Source: Rhodocyclaceae bacterium UBA2346 (GTDB taxonomy: Bacteria > Pseudomonadota > Gammaproteobacteria > Burkholderiales > Rhodocyclaceae). Taken from it: DNA of 22,366 bases. The notes below the pieces were generated by a model. That model saw only the letters and a program-made list of their open reading frames with translations, had not been told where the DNA came from and did not search any database. Below are positions 22,179 to 22,366 of the stretch, one piece after another. The translations under genes were made by a program, and so were the position numbers. Within the stretch, counting starts at the first letter, position 1, and the number at the start of each line of letters is the position of its first letter. The DNA lies in contig DDUE01000038.1 in assembly GCA_002344625.1 (NCBI GenBank), positions 1 through 22,366 of the forward strand, read 5' to 3'.

Positions 22179-22366
22179 AGGTACGCGACCTCCGCGCGCA
22201 GTCGGTCGTTCTCTTCCCGCAGGGCTTTCTCCGCATCGGCAACGACCGTGCTCGACGGTGCTGCAGCGCATCGTTCTGGCTTCATCTTGGGCTGTTCTTC
22301 TTCTCCGCTCTCGCTTGCCTGCAAGCGGCCTTGATCGAGATTGCGTCGCCAGACCACGACCTGATT
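22118..22366 (-). CDS. IS3-family transposase OrfA, C-terminal part (partial)
   Basis: This is the 3' end of orfA, entering from the right edge and stopping at 22118. It includes a leucine-zipper-like coiled coil, EKALREENDRLRAEVAYLKK, then LQALIRSKRSAAPTKRV. The leading HTH lies outside the window. A run of seven A residues (22178-22172 on the minus strand) within the codons for KK is the expected -1 slippery sequence leading into OrfB. Confidence 0.8.
   Translation of the reverse strand, partial: NQVVVWRRNLDQGRLQASESGEEEQPKMKPERCAAAPSSTVVADAEKALREENDRLRAEVAYLKKLQALIRSKRSAAPTKRV

Larger units (their letters stand above)
21238..22366 (-). mobile_element. IS3-family (IS150-like) element C, runs off the right edge
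   Basis: The element begins at its 3' end with TGAACTGACCCCCAGAAG (from 21238), a typical IS3-family terminus starting with TG. It contains an apparently intact orfB and most of orfA on the minus strand. The other end lies outside the window, so a target-site duplication cannot be checked. It is inserted at the right end of remnant B. Confidence 0.8.

Noticed and set aside
1..22366. CRISPR arrays, tRNA or rRNA genes
   Set aside because: No regularly spaced direct repeats, no cloverleaf with a CCA end and no rRNA-like conserved stretches were recognised by eye on either strand.

Overview
The window looks like a chromosomal segment of a high-GC, aerobic, floc- or biofilm-forming betaproteobacterium, most likely of the Rhodocyclales (Azoarcus/Thauera/Zoogloea type). 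This placement is inferred from four things: the gene order of the aa3 cytochrome oxidase cluster, including the small DUF2970 and DUF2909 genes; a perfect CIRCE operator in front of rpoH; an exosortase-associated acyltransferase; and two PEP-CTERM proteins, one resembling the flocculation protein PepA. No rRNA, tRNA or CRISPR array was seen.

Layout. 1-600: fragments of two unrelated genes on the minus strand (a HerA-like DUF853 ATPase and the AAA+ core of a sigma-54 activator), joined in frame. These abut, head-on, the 3' part of a PPDK-like gene on the plus strand (about 583-1317). The whole end looks chimeric. 1364-3208: recQ (minus). 3209-3634: regulatory region with an FNR-like palindrome. 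3635-12103: a cytochrome c oxidase supercluster on the plus strand: coxB, coxA, a 41-aa assembly protein, ctaG, a DUF2970 gene, coxC, (DUF2909 gene on minus), SURF1, a degenerate SCO-like gene, ctaA, ctaB and SCO1. It supplies the three catalytic subunits, heme A synthesis and copper delivery. A hairpin separates it from convergent rpoH (12210-13061, minus), whose promoter carries CIRCE.

13146-18055 (minus): a compact operon reading flavin oxidase (VAO/PCMH type), two paralogous FtsX/MacB-type permeases of identical length, then a PEP-CTERM/exosortase-associated acyltransferase. No ATPase gene is present in the window. Divergent from it lie two monocistronic PEP-CTERM protein genes (18345-19178 and 19389-20210). 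Each has a sigma-54-like -24/-12 promoter, and about 60-70 bp upstream of each lies a nearly identical 17-bp dyad (15 of 17 positions match). This pair of matching elements is the strongest candidate for something not yet described: an enhancer for a sigma-54 activator (PrsR would be the obvious candidate) that controls exosortase-substrate genes next to a putative acyl-product synthesis and export operon.

20329-22366: a pile-up of three IS3-family elements. Two are broken transposase remnants in opposite orientation. The third, apparently intact as far as the window goes, is inserted at the end of the second. Base composition changes visibly: the cox and recQ genes are strongly GC-rich, while the PEP-CTERM genes and their promoters are clearly richer in A and T.
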